From assembly GCA_016237705.1 (NCBI GenBank), contig CP066204.1, positions 1,734,001 through 1,798,000 on the forward strand: DNA of 64,000 nt, in the 5' to 3' direction. Shown one piece after another: positions 16,259 through 25,136 of the stretch. The translations under genes and the position numbers were made by a program. The notes beneath the pieces are model-generated. The model was not told where the DNA came from. It was given only the letters and a program-made list of their open reading frames with translations, and searched no databases. Source of the stretch: Aerococcaceae bacterium zg-252 (lineage in GTDB: Bacteria; Bacillota; Bacilli; Lactobacillales; Aerococcaceae). Within the stretch, counting starts at the first letter, position 1, and every line of letters begins with the position of its first letter.

Positions 16259-17188
16259 TCATTCAATATTTTGTTGGAATAAGTCGACCCCTACCATTTT
16301 TGTAAATTCATCAGCCGTCATAATTTGATTTTCATCTGGTTTACGCAATTTACTCTCTTCCGTACCCAATACAAATTCAATAATATCTGACCCGTCTACT
16401 GTCGCAACACTTAATGCGACATCACCTGTTTCCACAGAGAACCCAAGCGTTCCAACATATCCTTTTTCCAACTGCTCAACAAAACCTGTTAACATCTTAT
16501 TATTTTTCGCTAAAGGCTTCGCCAATGATAATAAAGTATTAGCAGCTGCTTCATCAATCGTATAAGTATACACTTCCCCTATCGCATCTAGCGTTTTAAT
16601 TTCAGGTTGAATATCTTGTTGTACAAATTGTGTCAATAATTCTAACATGAACCTTTCCATATCTTTCGATTCATCAAATAATGCTTTATGCTGGCTTGCT
16701 ACTTGATTATTTTGAATATGAATTCCTTTCAATTCTTCCATATGTTCCTGTGCATACTGGTGGTACGATTCAATCGGTGTGCCTGCATAAGTCTTAGAAT
16801 ACTTATCTAAGGCCTCTGCTGCGAATTTTGCTAAATCTTCTGCCAACACAAGTGAACGTTGATACTGTCCCTCTTTCGTTTCAATCAATACCGATGAACT
16901 AATTGTTTCTGGCGCACTAGAAATAAAGTAATAATAATCACCGTCACGAATATAAGCTCGACTCACTATCGCATATTCCGCTTCCGATACTGCATGAAGA
17001 ATATTTAATGAAGATGATATATGTTCAGGCTGTTCTTTTAAGTTCATCAAAGCAGCTTGTGGATTTTTTGCGTATTCAGTAGTAGCAGAAACAGTCTGCC
17101 CACTATTTGTCGTTTCTTGTGCCTGCACAGCTACATTAAATATTCCGAATATAAGTGCCGATAGTACGATTTCTTTTATCAAATACAT
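16259..17188 (-). CDS. exported protein of unknown function
   Basis: About 309 residues with an N-terminal signal (IVLSALIFGIFNVAVQAQ, cleavage likely after VQA). The mature part is hydrophilic and helical, with phrases such as ISSSVLIETKEGQYQRSLVLAEDLAKFAAEAL and no lipobox, LPxTG or membrane anchor. I recognise no domain. The start is uncertain: the ATG at 17188 is close to AAGGA, and a TTG three codons later has better spacing. The gene begins 10 nt after the ArsC/Spx-like stop, so they are probably cotranscribed. Confidence 0.7.
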   Translation of the reverse strand: MYLIKEIVLSALIFGIFNVAVQAQETTNSGQTVSATTEYAKNPQAALMNLKEQPEHISSSLNILHAVSEAEYAIVSRAYIRDGDYYYFISSAPETISSSVLIETKEGQYQRSLVLAEDLAKFAAEALDKYSKTYAGTPIESYHQYAQEHMEELKGIHIQNNQVASQHKALFDESKDMERFMLELLTQFVQQDIQPEIKTLDAIGEVYTYTIDEAAANTLLSLAKPLAKNNKMLTGFVEQLEKGYVGTLGFSVETGDVALSVATVDGSDIIEFVLGTEESKLRKPDENQIMTADEFTKMVGVDLFQQNIE

Positions 17189-17198
17189 CAATCCTTTT

Positions 17199-17555
17199 CT
17201 ATAATTGCTCTAAAAACTGCAACACTTCTTTTCCAATATAGAGATTTCCGTCACTTGTTTCTAAAATCGGTCGCTTAATCAGCATTCCGTCGCTCGCCAA
17301 CAGGGATATTTTATCCTCAGTCGTCAGCAAATCCCACTTATCTTTAAGCTGCAATTCTCGGTAACGCATACCCGAAGTGTTCACTAATTTTTTGATACTC
17401 ACTTCTCCGATTTGCTCCACCCATTTTTGCACTTGAGATTCAGTTGGCCGCTCTTGACGCACATCTTGATATAAATAGTCAATCTCTTTTGCTTTAAGTT
17501 GCTTTTCAATTGCCTTACAGGTACTGCAAGTTGTCAATCCTATTAAACGCAACAT
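17199..17555 (-). CDS. ArsC/Spx/MgsR-family thioredoxin-fold protein (YusI-like)
   Basis: This 118-residue ArsC-fold protein has CSTC near the N-terminus (Cys9 and Cys12 in TTCSTCKA). The helix LKAKEIDYLYQDVRQERPTESQVQKWVEQIG and the ArsC-type LVNTSGMRYRELQLKD follow. LASDGMLIKRPILE supplies the conserved cis-Pro region. Bacillus YusI has the same length. Family members include arsenate reductases and Spx-type transcription regulators. The CxxC and the missing RNA-polymerase-binding features leave its role open; a redox function is likely. Confidence 0.85.
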   Translation of the reverse strand: MLRLIGLTTCSTCKAIEKQLKAKEIDYLYQDVRQERPTESQVQKWVEQIGEVSIKKLVNTSGMRYRELQLKDKWDLLTTEDKISLLASDGMLIKRPILETSDGNLYIGKEVLQFLEQL

Positions 17556-17647
17556 TCAATCATCTCTCCCATTTCATTTAGATTTTTAACAAAGGATGTA
17601 AAAAAACTTCACTTATCGAGTCACACTTGACTGCCAAAATTTTAACA

Positions 17648-18235
17648 TTATTGTAGCATTCGCCCAATAACTGACCAACTAACATCATAAATTTCAAGCA
17701 TTATAGACTGTCTAAAAATCACTTGCGTTAATACAATGCCTACAAAACGTTGCTGATGATAAAAGTGGGGCAAATAATGTTGTGCAATACTTTCAAAATT
17801 TATATTACTTTTTGGCTGACGTGGTTGCGTTATCACTGTATATTGTGTAGCATTTTGATGCGTAACAGGTGCTTTAACTGTTGCTACTATTGTACTTTCA
17901 GCTATTTCATCACTCTTTATCGTACTATCGTCTAAGCGTCCAGGTGGGCCAGGTATCAATGTTGCATCTTCATTGTAATCAATAATTTCCTCATAGCGAT
18001 TTCGCTCTGGAATATCCCAGTATTCTTCAGTTTGCGTAACGTTTTCTGTTACAGTTTCCACAGTCGTTCCCATTGATTGTTCTGTCAATTGCTCAACAGT
18101 GGTTTCAATCGTTGTATTTCCCTCAACGGTTTCTGCTTGAGCCAATAACTTTGATGCTAGAGCAAATACTATTAGAATACTTAACAATGTCGAAAATATA
18201 AATTTACTTTTACTTGCGATTTGCTTACACCACAT
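17648..18235 (-). CDS. exported Thr/Glu-rich protein of unknown function
   Basis: About 195 residues starting at the ATG 18235, behind GGAGG. A hydrophobic segment (KFIFSTLLSILIVFALASKLLA) acts as signal peptide or anchor. It is followed by a low-complexity stretch of repeated TTVE/TVEQ/TENVTQ units, a Tyr/Pro region, and a hydrophobic C-terminus (IVLTQVIFRQSIMLEIYDV). No known domain is seen. The Thr/Glu composition suggests a surface-exposed spacer. The C-terminal segment is atypical and could mark a degraded or frameshifted end. Confidence 0.55.
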   Translation of the reverse strand: MWCKQIASKSKFIFSTLLSILIVFALASKLLAQAETVEGNTTIETTVEQLTEQSMGTTVETVTENVTQTEEYWDIPERNRYEEIIDYNEDATLIPGPPGRLDDSTIKSDEIAESTIVATVKAPVTHQNATQYTVITQPRQPKSNINFESIAQHYLPHFYHQQRFVGIVLTQVIFRQSIMLEIYDVSWSVIGRMLQ

Positions 18236-18410
18236 GCTATTGTCACCCTCCTCCAGCCAATTTTCCACTATTCATCCTTATTTTACCATACTCCATTTCT
18301 ACTTTGAGTAATGTTACCATTTTGTATTAGAACATTAATACGTTGTTATCTTATGTACTCAACTTGAAAATGTATGAACAAAAATATTACAACTTTGTTA
18401 AATTTAGTCA

Positions 18411-18464
18411 TATAGACTAAAACCCATTCAATTCACATTTGTTGTATGTTAAAATATAGACAAG
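18411..18464 (+). promoter_or_regulatory. Possible NagR-like half-sites upstream of nagB
   Basis: Two copies of ATATAGACWA (TATAGACTAA 18411-18420 and TATAGACAAG 18455-18464) lie about 40 bp apart, 155-200 bp before the nagB start. They resemble half of the GntR-type NagR operator TGGTATAGACCA known in streptococci. The rest of this 384-bp gap is AT-rich with no other feature I can name. Confidence 0.3.
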
Positions 18465-18619
18465 AAAACTATATAAAAAACAATCACCAATTATCACTTT
18501 AATTAATAAGGTTTATTTATTGTACACTCTCAACTAAAAACGCAAACATTAATCTGTGTCACTTTTTTAAATACGGGTACAAGACCCCCATTAAATCAAT
18601 ATTACAAGGAGAAATAATT

Positions 18620-19321
18620 ATGCAATTACTAATCTATCCAACAAGTGCGATTGCTTCAGAACAAGCATTTAATCGCATTCAACAAGCTATCCAACAAGGT
18701 GCTAAAACGCTTGGTCTTGCTACTGGTGGGACACCAGAACAACTTTATACCTTAATGCGTGAATCGGATATTGATTTCTCAGAAATGACTTCTATTAATT
18801 TAGATGAATATTATGGACTAGCTCCTACTCATCCAAAAAGCTATCATGTTTATATGAATCAAAATTTATTTGATGCTAAACCATTTAAACAATCCTTTAT
18901 TCCAAATGGTGAAAACAAAAATGTCGAAGAAGAAACATCACGTTACGAAGAAATTTTAACTACCTATCCGATTGATTTACAAATTTTAGGGATTGGTAGC
19001 AATGGACACATTGGTTTTAACGAACCTGGTACGGCATTTGATTCAAAAACATCATTGGTTCAACTGACTGACTCAACCATTCAAGCGAATAAACGTTATT
19101 TCCAATCTGAAGAAGAAGTACCAAAACAAGCGTATAGCATGGGTATCGGCTCTATCTTAAAAGCAAAAGAAATCATCTTACTCGCTTTCGGAGAACAAAA
19201 AGCTAAAGCAATACAAGCACTAATGTCAGAAAAAATTACAACCGATAATCCAGCTAGTGCATTGCATCAACACCCTAATGTAACTATAATTGTAGACGAA
19301 GCTGCTGCCAGTTTATTATAA
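18620..19321 (+). CDS. nagB: glucosamine-6-phosphate deaminase
   Basis: NagB converts glucosamine-6-P to fructose-6-P and ammonia, sending amino sugars to glycolysis. At 233 residues it is the short Firmicutes form without the allosteric tail. Motifs: LATGGTPEQLY (phosphate loop), INLDEYYGL with the catalytic Asp, and ILGIGSNGHIGFNEPGTAF with the catalytic His-Glu-Asn region. AAGGAG precedes the ATG. It is monocistronic with its own terminator; nagA is not adjacent. Confidence 0.94.
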   Translation: MQLLIYPTSAIASEQAFNRIQQAIQQGAKTLGLATGGTPEQLYTLMRESDIDFSEMTSINLDEYYGLAPTHPKSYHVYMNQNLFDAKPFKQSFIPNGENKNVEEETSRYEEILTTYPIDLQILGIGSNGHIGFNEPGTAFDSKTSLVQLTDSTIQANKRYFQSEEEVPKQAYSMGIGSILKAKEIILLAFGEQKAKAIQALMSEKITTDNPASALHQHPNVTIIVDEAAASLL

Positions 19322-19330
19322 GATACTAAA

Positions 19331-19368
19331 ACACCTACTTATTTACAATCTTGCAAATAAGTAGGTGT
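19331..19368. terminator. Terminator between convergent nagB and ABC-F genes
   Basis: A perfect 14-bp stem, 19331-19344 with 19355-19368, has a 10-nt loop and a downstream TATTTTT. It serves nagB and may also work in reverse. Confidence 0.88.
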
Positions 19369-19375
19369 CCTATTT

Positions 19376-20920
19376 TTATGCTAATTCACTAAAATTCCAT
19401 ACATCGTCTACCCAATCTTCATAAAAATCAGGTTCGTGGCAAACCATTAATATGCTACCCTTGTATTCTTTTAATGCTCGCTTCAATTCGTCTTTAGCAT
19501 CAACATCTAAGTGGTTCGTTGGCTCGTCTAATACTAGGACATTGTGTTCACGATTCATCAACAAACAAAAACGTACTTTCGCTTGTTCGCCACCACTCAA
19601 CACTTGAATTTGACTATCAATATGTTTAGCCGTTAAGCCTACATGTGCTAAAGCTGCTCTTACTTCTGCTTGATTCAACGCAGGAAAAGCTTCCCATACT
19701 GCTTCCAACGGTGTTTGGCGATTCCCGCCCGGTACTTCTTGGGCAAAATACCCTAACTCTAAATAATCACCTTGCTCCACTGACCCACTGATTGGTTCGA
19801 TTAAACCTAATAAGCTTTTCAGTAAAGTAGTCTTACCAATACCATTCGCACCGACAATCGCAATTTTTTGATTGCGTTCAAAGGTCAATTGCAGTGGTTT
19901 CGTTAAAGGAAAATCATACCCAATTACTAAATCAGTTGTTTGGAAAATAAAACGACCTGGTGTACGTGCCGTTTTAAACTCAAATTTCGGTTTCGGTTTT
20001 TCGCCTTTCAATTCGATAATATCCATTTTATCCAATTTCTTTTGACGTGACATCGCCATATTTCGTGTAGCAACACGTGCTTTATTACGATTGACAAAAT
20101 CTTTCAAATCAGCAATTTCTTTTTGCTGACGTTCATACGCAGCCTCTAGTTGTGCCTGTTTCATAGCATAGACTTCTTTAAATTGCTCATAATTTCCAGC
20201 ATAGCGAGTAATTTGTAAATTATCCACATGATAGACAATATTAATCACTTCATTTAAAAATGGAATATCATGCGAAATTAAAATAAAAGCATTCTCATAG
20301 TTCAATAAATAACGTTTTAACCATTCAATATGTTCAGCGTCTAAATAGTTTGTCGGCTCATCTAAGAGTAAAATATCAGGTTTTGCTAACAATAATTTCG
20401 CCAATAAAATTTTAGTCCGTTGCCCTCCACTGAGTGTCGTGACATCAGTTGCCATGCCATAATCCATAACCCCTAATGCACGAGCTACTTCATCAATTTT
20501 AGCGTCTAAAATATAAAAATCATGCACGTCTAATCGTTCTTGAAGTTCTCCTACTTCTTCCATTAGAGCATTAAGTTGGTCGCCTTCAGCCTCTGACATT
20601 TCCATATAAATATCATTGATTCGTGCTTCTACTTCAAATAATTCTTCAAATGCTGTTCGTAAAACATCACGTACTGTTTGTCCTTGTTGTAAAACACTAT
20701 GTTGGTCAAGATATCCGACTTTCACATTGCGTGCCCATTCAATTTTTCCTTCATCAGGGTAACGCTGCCCAGTCACAATATTCATGAAAGTAGATTTTCC
20801 TTCACCATTAGCACCCACCAAACCGATGTGTTCACCCTTTAATAAACGGAACGAAACATCTTCAAAAATGGCACGGTCTCCAAATCCATGTGTTAAATTT
20901 GATACAGATAATAAACTCAT
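19376..20920 (-). CDS. ABC-F family ATPase (ribosome-associated, YfmM/YbiT-like)
   Basis: This 514-residue protein has two ABC domains and no membrane domain. Domain 1 has Walker A VGANGEGKST (about residue 36), signature LSGGQ and Walker B LLLDEPTNYLD. Domain 2 has VGANGIGKTT, LSGGEQ and LVLDEPTNHLD. The linker between them (about 235-305) is a long charged helical arm (KQAQLEAAYERQQKEIADLK), the element that reaches the peptidyl-transferase centre in ABC-F proteins. Such proteins rescue stalled ribosomes or protect against antibiotics; the arm lacks an obvious resistance-type extension. Confidence 0.9.
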   Translation of the reverse strand: MSLLSVSNLTHGFGDRAIFEDVSFRLLKGEHIGLVGANGEGKSTFMNIVTGQRYPDEGKIEWARNVKVGYLDQHSVLQQGQTVRDVLRTAFEELFEVEARINDIYMEMSEAEGDQLNALMEEVGELQERLDVHDFYILDAKIDEVARALGVMDYGMATDVTTLSGGQRTKILLAKLLLAKPDILLLDEPTNYLDAEHIEWLKRYLLNYENAFILISHDIPFLNEVINIVYHVDNLQITRYAGNYEQFKEVYAMKQAQLEAAYERQQKEIADLKDFVNRNKARVATRNMAMSRQKKLDKMDIIELKGEKPKPKFEFKTARTPGRFIFQTTDLVIGYDFPLTKPLQLTFERNQKIAIVGANGIGKTTLLKSLLGLIEPISGSVEQGDYLELGYFAQEVPGGNRQTPLEAVWEAFPALNQAEVRAALAHVGLTAKHIDSQIQVLSGGEQAKVRFCLLMNREHNVLVLDEPTNHLDVDAKDELKRALKEYKGSILMVCHEPDFYEDWVDDVWNFSELA

Positions 20921-20933
20921 GCTTACTCCTTAT

Positions 20934-21035
20934 TCTTGCTCGCTCGGGTCGCCCTTCAAAAGTTCTCTCTGTGCGTTACACTCACTTCCGTAACTTCTTC
21001 CAGTGGTCTGCCCTCGCTCGCACTATGTTTTATTC
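20934..21035. repeat. Intergenic palindromic repeat, copy C
   Basis: The plus strand begins TGCTCGCTCGGGTCGCCCTTCAA, contains CTCTGTGCG and TCCAGTGG, and ends CTCGCACTATGTTTTATTC, all shared with copy A. Internal arms such as AAAAGTT/AACTT and GTAA/TTAC keep the hairpin. It lies just upstream of the ABC-F ribosome site. Confidence 0.8.
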
Positions 21036-21100
21036 ATCATTAATTTCATTCCCACTTATTATACGTTATTACGGTCGGTTTGTTAACAATTAATCTTTAA

Positions 21101-21214
21101 CTAACTTCCCAAAAAGCTAGCTAATCGCTCTACAACAACCGTTGCAATCATTGTCACTACTGTCATTGTCGTACTCGACACTACTAATAAACGTAAAAAA
21201 TCTGTTGTCTTCAT
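21101..21214 (-). CDS. short hydrophobic peptide (37 aa)
   Basis: A 37-codon frame starts at ATG 21214 with AGAGGTG correctly spaced. It has a short charged head (KTTDFLR), one membrane-spanning segment rich in Val, Thr and Met, then ERLASFLGS. AT-rich direct repeats (TTATGATAAA twice) precede it. Composition and length fit a membrane peptide such as a type I toxin or a small membrane regulator, but no antisense RNA was identified. It could also be a chance frame. Confidence 0.5.
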   Translation of the reverse strand: MKTTDFLRLLVVSSTTMTVVTMIATVVVERLASFLGS

Positions 21215-21305
21215 GATTTTCACCTCTTTAGATTTAATTTATCATAATTTATCATAATTTAATCAATTAAATCTAAACTAAAAATCACTTCCAACAACAA
21301 ATTCA

Positions 21306-22187
21306 TTAATTGCTAATTTTATGCTGATTGACCTTAAAAGACAGCCAGCCTGCAAAAATAATCACACAGTAACCGATAATACTCACATAATCCGGTACTT
21401 GATTTAAGAAAATAAATCCTAATACCCCTGTAAAAAGAATCATTGTATAATCAAATATCGAAATTTGTGCCGCTGGTGCAAATTTATACGCCATTGTAAT
21501 ACCAAATTGCCCAATTGCTGCCATACCACCAACAAACACTAGCATTACAAACGAACGCAGCGACATTGGTTCATACGATAATATTAATTGCGGTAAGCTC
21601 GCAATACAAGAAAATAAAGAGAAAAACGCAATCGTAACAGCTGGTGTTACATTTTCATTATTCAATTTACGAACAGTTGTATACGCAGCTCCAGCACTCA
21701 AACCACCTATAATTCCCATTAAATACGGAAATAAATCTGTATTGGCTAATGTTGGTTTAACAACTAGTATTACACCGACAAATGCAAAAAATAATGCAAC
21801 TAAATGTCCACGTTTCATCGGCTCTTTTAAAAATAAGTAAGAAAAAACAAGGGTCGCAAAGGGTGAAATTTTATTCAAAACAGACGCATCTGAAATGAAT
21901 AAATGGTCCATTGCGTAGAAATTACACCAAATACCAATCGTTCCCAAAATAGAGCGAACAAACAACCATTTCCAAGCAATCGGCTCACCTTTTTGAAACT
22001 CACGCACTGGTTGTTTACGATTCGTACGCCATAAGACTATTAAAGCAATGGCTAACGCAACTAAATTTCTAAAAAAACTCTTTTGTATGGTTGGTAATGC
22101 CCCTGCTAATGGAATAAATAAATTCATCAAAGCAAAACCAGATGCAGACACTAAAATTGATAGCACACCTTTTGTATAATTCGACAT
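21306..22187 (-). CDS. EamA/DMT-superfamily permease
   Basis: This 293-residue membrane protein has about ten hydrophobic segments. It is a two-fold repeat of the EamA domain (residues about 5-140 and 150-285), with the typical ISPFATLVFSYLFLKEPMKR at the end of repeat 1 and VLGFIFLNQVPDYVSIIGYCVIIFAGWLSF in repeat 2. DMT permeases move small metabolites or drugs across the membrane; the substrate is unknown. It is on the same strand as rpmF-yceD but behind their terminator. Confidence 0.88.
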   Translation of the reverse strand: MSNYTKGVLSILVSASGFALMNLFIPLAGALPTIQKSFFRNLVALAIALIVLWRTNRKQPVREFQKGEPIAWKWLFVRSILGTIGIWCNFYAMDHLFISDASVLNKISPFATLVFSYLFLKEPMKRGHLVALFFAFVGVILVVKPTLANTDLFPYLMGIIGGLSAGAAYTTVRKLNNENVTPAVTIAFFSLFSCIASLPQLILSYEPMSLRSFVMLVFVGGMAAIGQFGITMAYKFAPAAQISIFDYTMILFTGVLGFIFLNQVPDYVSIIGYCVIIFAGWLSFKVNQHKISN

Positions 22188-22211
22188 AGCATTTCCTTTC
22201 TATAATATAAA

Positions 22212-22268
22212 TAAAAAAGTGGCCTAGAAATCGGATTTCCCATACAGAAAATCACTGTTCTAAACCAC
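22212..22268 (-). terminator. Terminator downstream of rpmF
   Basis: A 12-bp stem with G-U pairs, about 22214-22228 with 22254-22268, is followed by T-rich sequence on the minus strand. It sits between rpmF and the DMT permease. Confidence 0.7.
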
Positions 22269-22275
22269 TCACGAT

Positions 22276-22317
22276 TAATGATTCGCTTGGGCTGCCGCAG
22301 CGTCCAAGCGAATCAAA
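22276..22317. repeat. Hairpin derivative of the intergenic repeat
   Basis: An 11-bp perfect inverted repeat, GATTCGCTTGG with CCAAGCGAATC, surrounds GCTGCCGCAGCGT. Its left half matches the left end of repeat copy F (GGTTCGCTTGGGCTGCC), so it looks like a shortened family member. No T-tract follows. Confidence 0.6.
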
Positions 22318-22324
22318 ATGTTAA

Positions 22325-22501
22325 TTATTCACCTTTTTCAGTTGACTTACCGTCATAGAAACCACATGATGAACATACACGGTGACTTAATTTTAATTCA
22401 CCACATTCAGAACAAGCGTTCATTCCAGGTACTTCTAATTTGAAGTGTGTACGACGTTTTCTTTTAGCTGCTTTAGACGTTTTACGTTTTGGTACTGCCA
22501 T
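22325..22501 (-). CDS. rpmF: 50S ribosomal protein L32
   Basis: The frame gives 58 residues beginning [20 protein letters not shown], with two zinc-ligand pairs (CSEC and CSSC in [25 protein letters not shown]). This is the Cys4, zinc-binding form. It follows yceD by 29 nt on the same strand, the widely conserved yceD-rpmF pair, and has a GGAGG ribosome site. It was too short for a default ORF scan, but the match is unambiguous. Confidence 0.97.
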   Translation of the reverse strand: MAVPKRKTSKAAKRKRRTHFKLEVPGMNACSECGELKLSHRVCSSCGFYDGKSTEKGE

Positions 22502-22530
22502 GTTTTACACCTCCTGATAATTGACTGAGC

Positions 22531-23079
22531 TTACTCAGCATCATTGTTTGCGTTTAATAGGGACTGCAACTTAGCCAAACGTGGATCAATTTCCGGTTTA
22601 GCTGCTTGTTGTTGCTGCTGGTATTCATCTTCGGTTAAGACTGCCCAATCATTACCTTTTGGTAATGTTGCTTGCTCTTCTGTTTCACTTACCACTCGTC
22701 GTGGCAAATTCAACAAAATCGATTCAAGAACAGCCTGTTCGAGGTCGATATAATCGTGTTCAAGAACGATCGTAATCTCCTCATGTTCATTTGCATCTAC
22801 ATCATATTCTGGATAGATATAACGTTCCTTAATCGGTACGTTCATCGACACCACTACCGGTTCTAATGTCCGGGTAGACGGTAATGTAATCACTACATCG
22901 GCTGTACAATGTAATACGATATCTTGTTCTCGAACAACAAAATAACCTGATACGTGAACGGGTTCTAAATGAATAATTGAAGCTTCTCGCAAAGTCGCTT
23001 GCTCCGCTATATCCAATACTTCATCAAATGATAACAGTTCTTGCTTACTTTCACGTAGTTTTCGAATCGTCCATTTCAT
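22531..23079 (-). CDS. yceD: YceD/DUF177 family protein, 23S rRNA accumulation protein
   Basis: This 182-residue protein of the DUF177 family is encoded directly before rpmF. YceD homologues are needed for normal 23S rRNA accumulation. Visible features include the conserved beta-rich middle with EPVVVSMNVPIKERYIYPEYD and the acidic DLEQAVLESILLNLPRRV. The tail is Gln-rich (YQQQQQAAK) with DPRLAKLQSLL, the family's closing motif. Start: ATG at 23079 after GAGGTG; a GTG three codons earlier overlaps that site. The 159-bp gap up to tmcAL shows a 9-bp hairpin but no T-tract. Confidence 0.9.
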   Translation of the reverse strand: MKWTIRKLRESKQELLSFDEVLDIAEQATLREASIIHLEPVHVSGYFVVREQDIVLHCTADVVITLPSTRTLEPVVVSMNVPIKERYIYPEYDVDANEHEEITIVLEHDYIDLEQAVLESILLNLPRRVVSETEEQATLPKGNDWAVLTEDEYQQQQQAAKPEIDPRLAKLQSLLNANNDAE

Positions 23080-23238
23080 TTTTATCACCTCTAAAACGAC
23101 AGTCCTTATTATACATTAAAAAGTCCGTCGCTGTCAATTTTCTCTTTTGCATATTTACGCATATTTTCAAAAAATCGCATGAAATTCAGCAAAAATAACC
23201 ACATAGATGCCACATGGAGTGTACCAAATGCTTCTCTA

Positions 23239-24396
23239 CTACACTCCCAACGCATGCCTTGTCACTATCTGTTCATCAATCGATTGAACTGAATTTAATT
23301 GATAAATACGATCCATACGCATCATCAATTGACATGTTTCATTATAAGATTGTTTCCAATTATTCATAATATGTAGCGACTGTTGACGCAATTCTTTCAA
23401 ATAACGAGTACTAGTTTGACGATAGGCTAATAATCGTGTCATCGGCTGCGTCATAAATAATTGCTTTTCTCGTTGCATCTCATCTATTGAAATATCACCT
23501 AATACAGACATCAATACACGCTGAATCGCTGCTCGTGTCCAGCGTTTCGATACCATACGTGTCACCAAATCTTGCCAACTATTGGCAGCTACTACTTCTT
23601 GCAACAACTTGTATTCAATACCCTCTTTAATACCAAAAATCTGTTGCAAAGACATAGGTGTATGTGTCATTAAGCGATAACGTAATAATGGCCAATAGTC
23701 CTCCATTTGCACAACCGGTACTTGTTGCAGTGCATTCCATGTTGAACTCGGAACATTCATCGACTTTAATCGCTGCTGTAATACGGCTTTTCTAATTTGA
23801 GTAGCACTCATCAATTGTTGCGAATCCGATTGCATAATACGTGGAATTGCATGAGCACTCATTGGTTTCTCTAATTGACGATTCGTTACTAAATATCGCA
23901 AGCCTAATTGTTGATTCGCTAAACTCATATCAAAAGCTAACTGCGGAAAACACTGTTCGATTGCCTCAGCATATGCTTTTGCATAACCCATACCTTGATT
24001 TAAGCCTTTTTGAACAATATTATCAATCGCAGCCTTTTGCGTCTCAATACTATTCAATAACTGATTCATTTGAACGACAGTCGCTTCTTCTGAGCCAAAA
24101 TAAAAATCCTGACATTGTAAATGCGACAAAAGCTGCACACCAACTTGAGCAAAATAATCAGCAGATTGCAAACTAGCAATAATAGGTAGTTCAAACACTA
24201 CGTCTACCCCAGCCTCCACTGCCAATTGTGCTCGAGTCCATTTATCAATAATCGCAAATTCTCCACGCTGTACAACATTTCCACTCATCACTACAACCAA
24301 GACATCGCACTGACTACGACGTCTAATCTCATTGAGCTGATAAATATGTCCTGCATGAAGTGGATTATATTCTGTAATTACACCAACTATTTTCAT
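23239..24396 (-). CDS. tmcAL: tRNA(Met) cytidine acetate ligase (YlbM)
   Basis: TmcAL makes N4-acetylcytidine at the wobble base of elongator tRNA(Met) from acetate and ATP. Nucleotidyltransferase-fold motifs are present: GVITEYNPLHAGHIYQ (HxGH), VVVMSGNVVQRGEFAIIDKWTRA and GVDVVFELP near residue 90. The 385-residue length is typical. Its start overlaps the yqeM stop by 4 nt (ATGA), making it the last gene of the yqe cluster. Confidence 0.9.
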   Translation of the reverse strand: MKIVGVITEYNPLHAGHIYQLNEIRRRSQCDVLVVVMSGNVVQRGEFAIIDKWTRAQLAVEAGVDVVFELPIIASLQSADYFAQVGVQLLSHLQCQDFYFGSEEATVVQMNQLLNSIETQKAAIDNIVQKGLNQGMGYAKAYAEAIEQCFPQLAFDMSLANQQLGLRYLVTNRQLEKPMSAHAIPRIMQSDSQQLMSATQIRKAVLQQRLKSMNVPSSTWNALQQVPVVQMEDYWPLLRYRLMTHTPMSLQQIFGIKEGIEYKLLQEVVAANSWQDLVTRMVSKRWTRAAIQRVLMSVLGDISIDEMQREKQLFMTQPMTRLLAYRQTSTRYLKELRQQSLHIMNNWKQSYNETCQLMMRMDRIYQLNSVQSIDEQIVTRHALGV

Positions 24397-25136
24397 CGTT
24401 TCACAACTCTAAAAAACCAACGCTCTGCCTCTTGATGTGTCATCTCATCATAGATTGCTTCGCCAAAATTAACTAATACTTCAACAGAAGCGACTTCATC
24501 AATATCAAAAGCAGCTTGATAAACCGATAAGGGATAAGCATGCTCCGTTAATACCACTTCTTCTCGGTCATATCGTCCGTCTTGTTGCTGCATAAATACC
24601 GTTAAATAATGTTCCATAGTTAACGTTTCAGCATCAACAGCACTATCCCATAACAATGCAGCCGTTTCGTCTGAATCAAAATAACTAAAACCGTCAAACC
24701 CAGTCGTCACTTGATAAGGTGTCCAAACATCAAACAACAAAGTACCACCTGGTGCTAAACGATTTAACATTTGACGAATCGCTTGTTGTACTTGTTCAGC
24801 ATTTTCTAAAAAGCAAAGTGAGTCTGCGTAACAAGTAACTAAATCGTAATCCGATGCGAAAGTTTCCATTGAAAGCATATCTCCTTGTACATACTGTACA
24901 ACTTGCCCAGGGTCTTCACTGCGTGCAATCTCAAGCATTTCGTTATCAATATCCATACCTGTAATGCTCGTAACAAATGGTGCTAAAAGGCTGGTAAACC
25001 AACCTGTACCACAGGCTACATCTAATACCTTTTGTGGCTGTTGGTCAACAGAATTTAACGTAAAATCCAACCATTGTTCATAGACTTCTAAATCATTAAA
25101 TCGGTCATATACTTTAGCAATACGACTAAAACTCAT
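24393..25136 (-). CDS. yqeM: class I SAM-dependent methyltransferase YqeM
   Basis: This 247-residue Rossmann methyltransferase has motif I VLDVACGTGWF (residues about 40-50), motif II GMDIDNEML and VTCYADSLCFL. Bacillus yqeM occupies the same position after rsfS. Substrate not established. The start is taken at ATG 25136, which overlaps the rsfS stop codon by 11 nt; an ATG three codons earlier lies further inside rsfS. The ribosome site is weak, suggesting coupled translation. Confidence 0.88.
   Translation of the reverse strand: MSFSRIAKVYDRFNDLEVYEQWLDFTLNSVDQQPQKVLDVACGTGWFTSLLAPFVTSITGMDIDNEMLEIARSEDPGQVVQYVQGDMLSMETFASDYDLVTCYADSLCFLENAEQVQQAIRQMLNRLAPGGTLLFDVWTPYQVTTGFDGFSYFDSDETAALLWDSAVDAETLTMEHYLTVFMQQQDGRYDREEVVLTEHAYPLSVYQAAFDIDEVASVEVLVNFGEAIYDEMTHQEAERWFFRVVKR

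Noticed and set aside
22276-22317. Second terminator after rpmF
   Set aside because: The stem is strong but no T-tract follows on either strand, and its left half matches the dispersed repeat.
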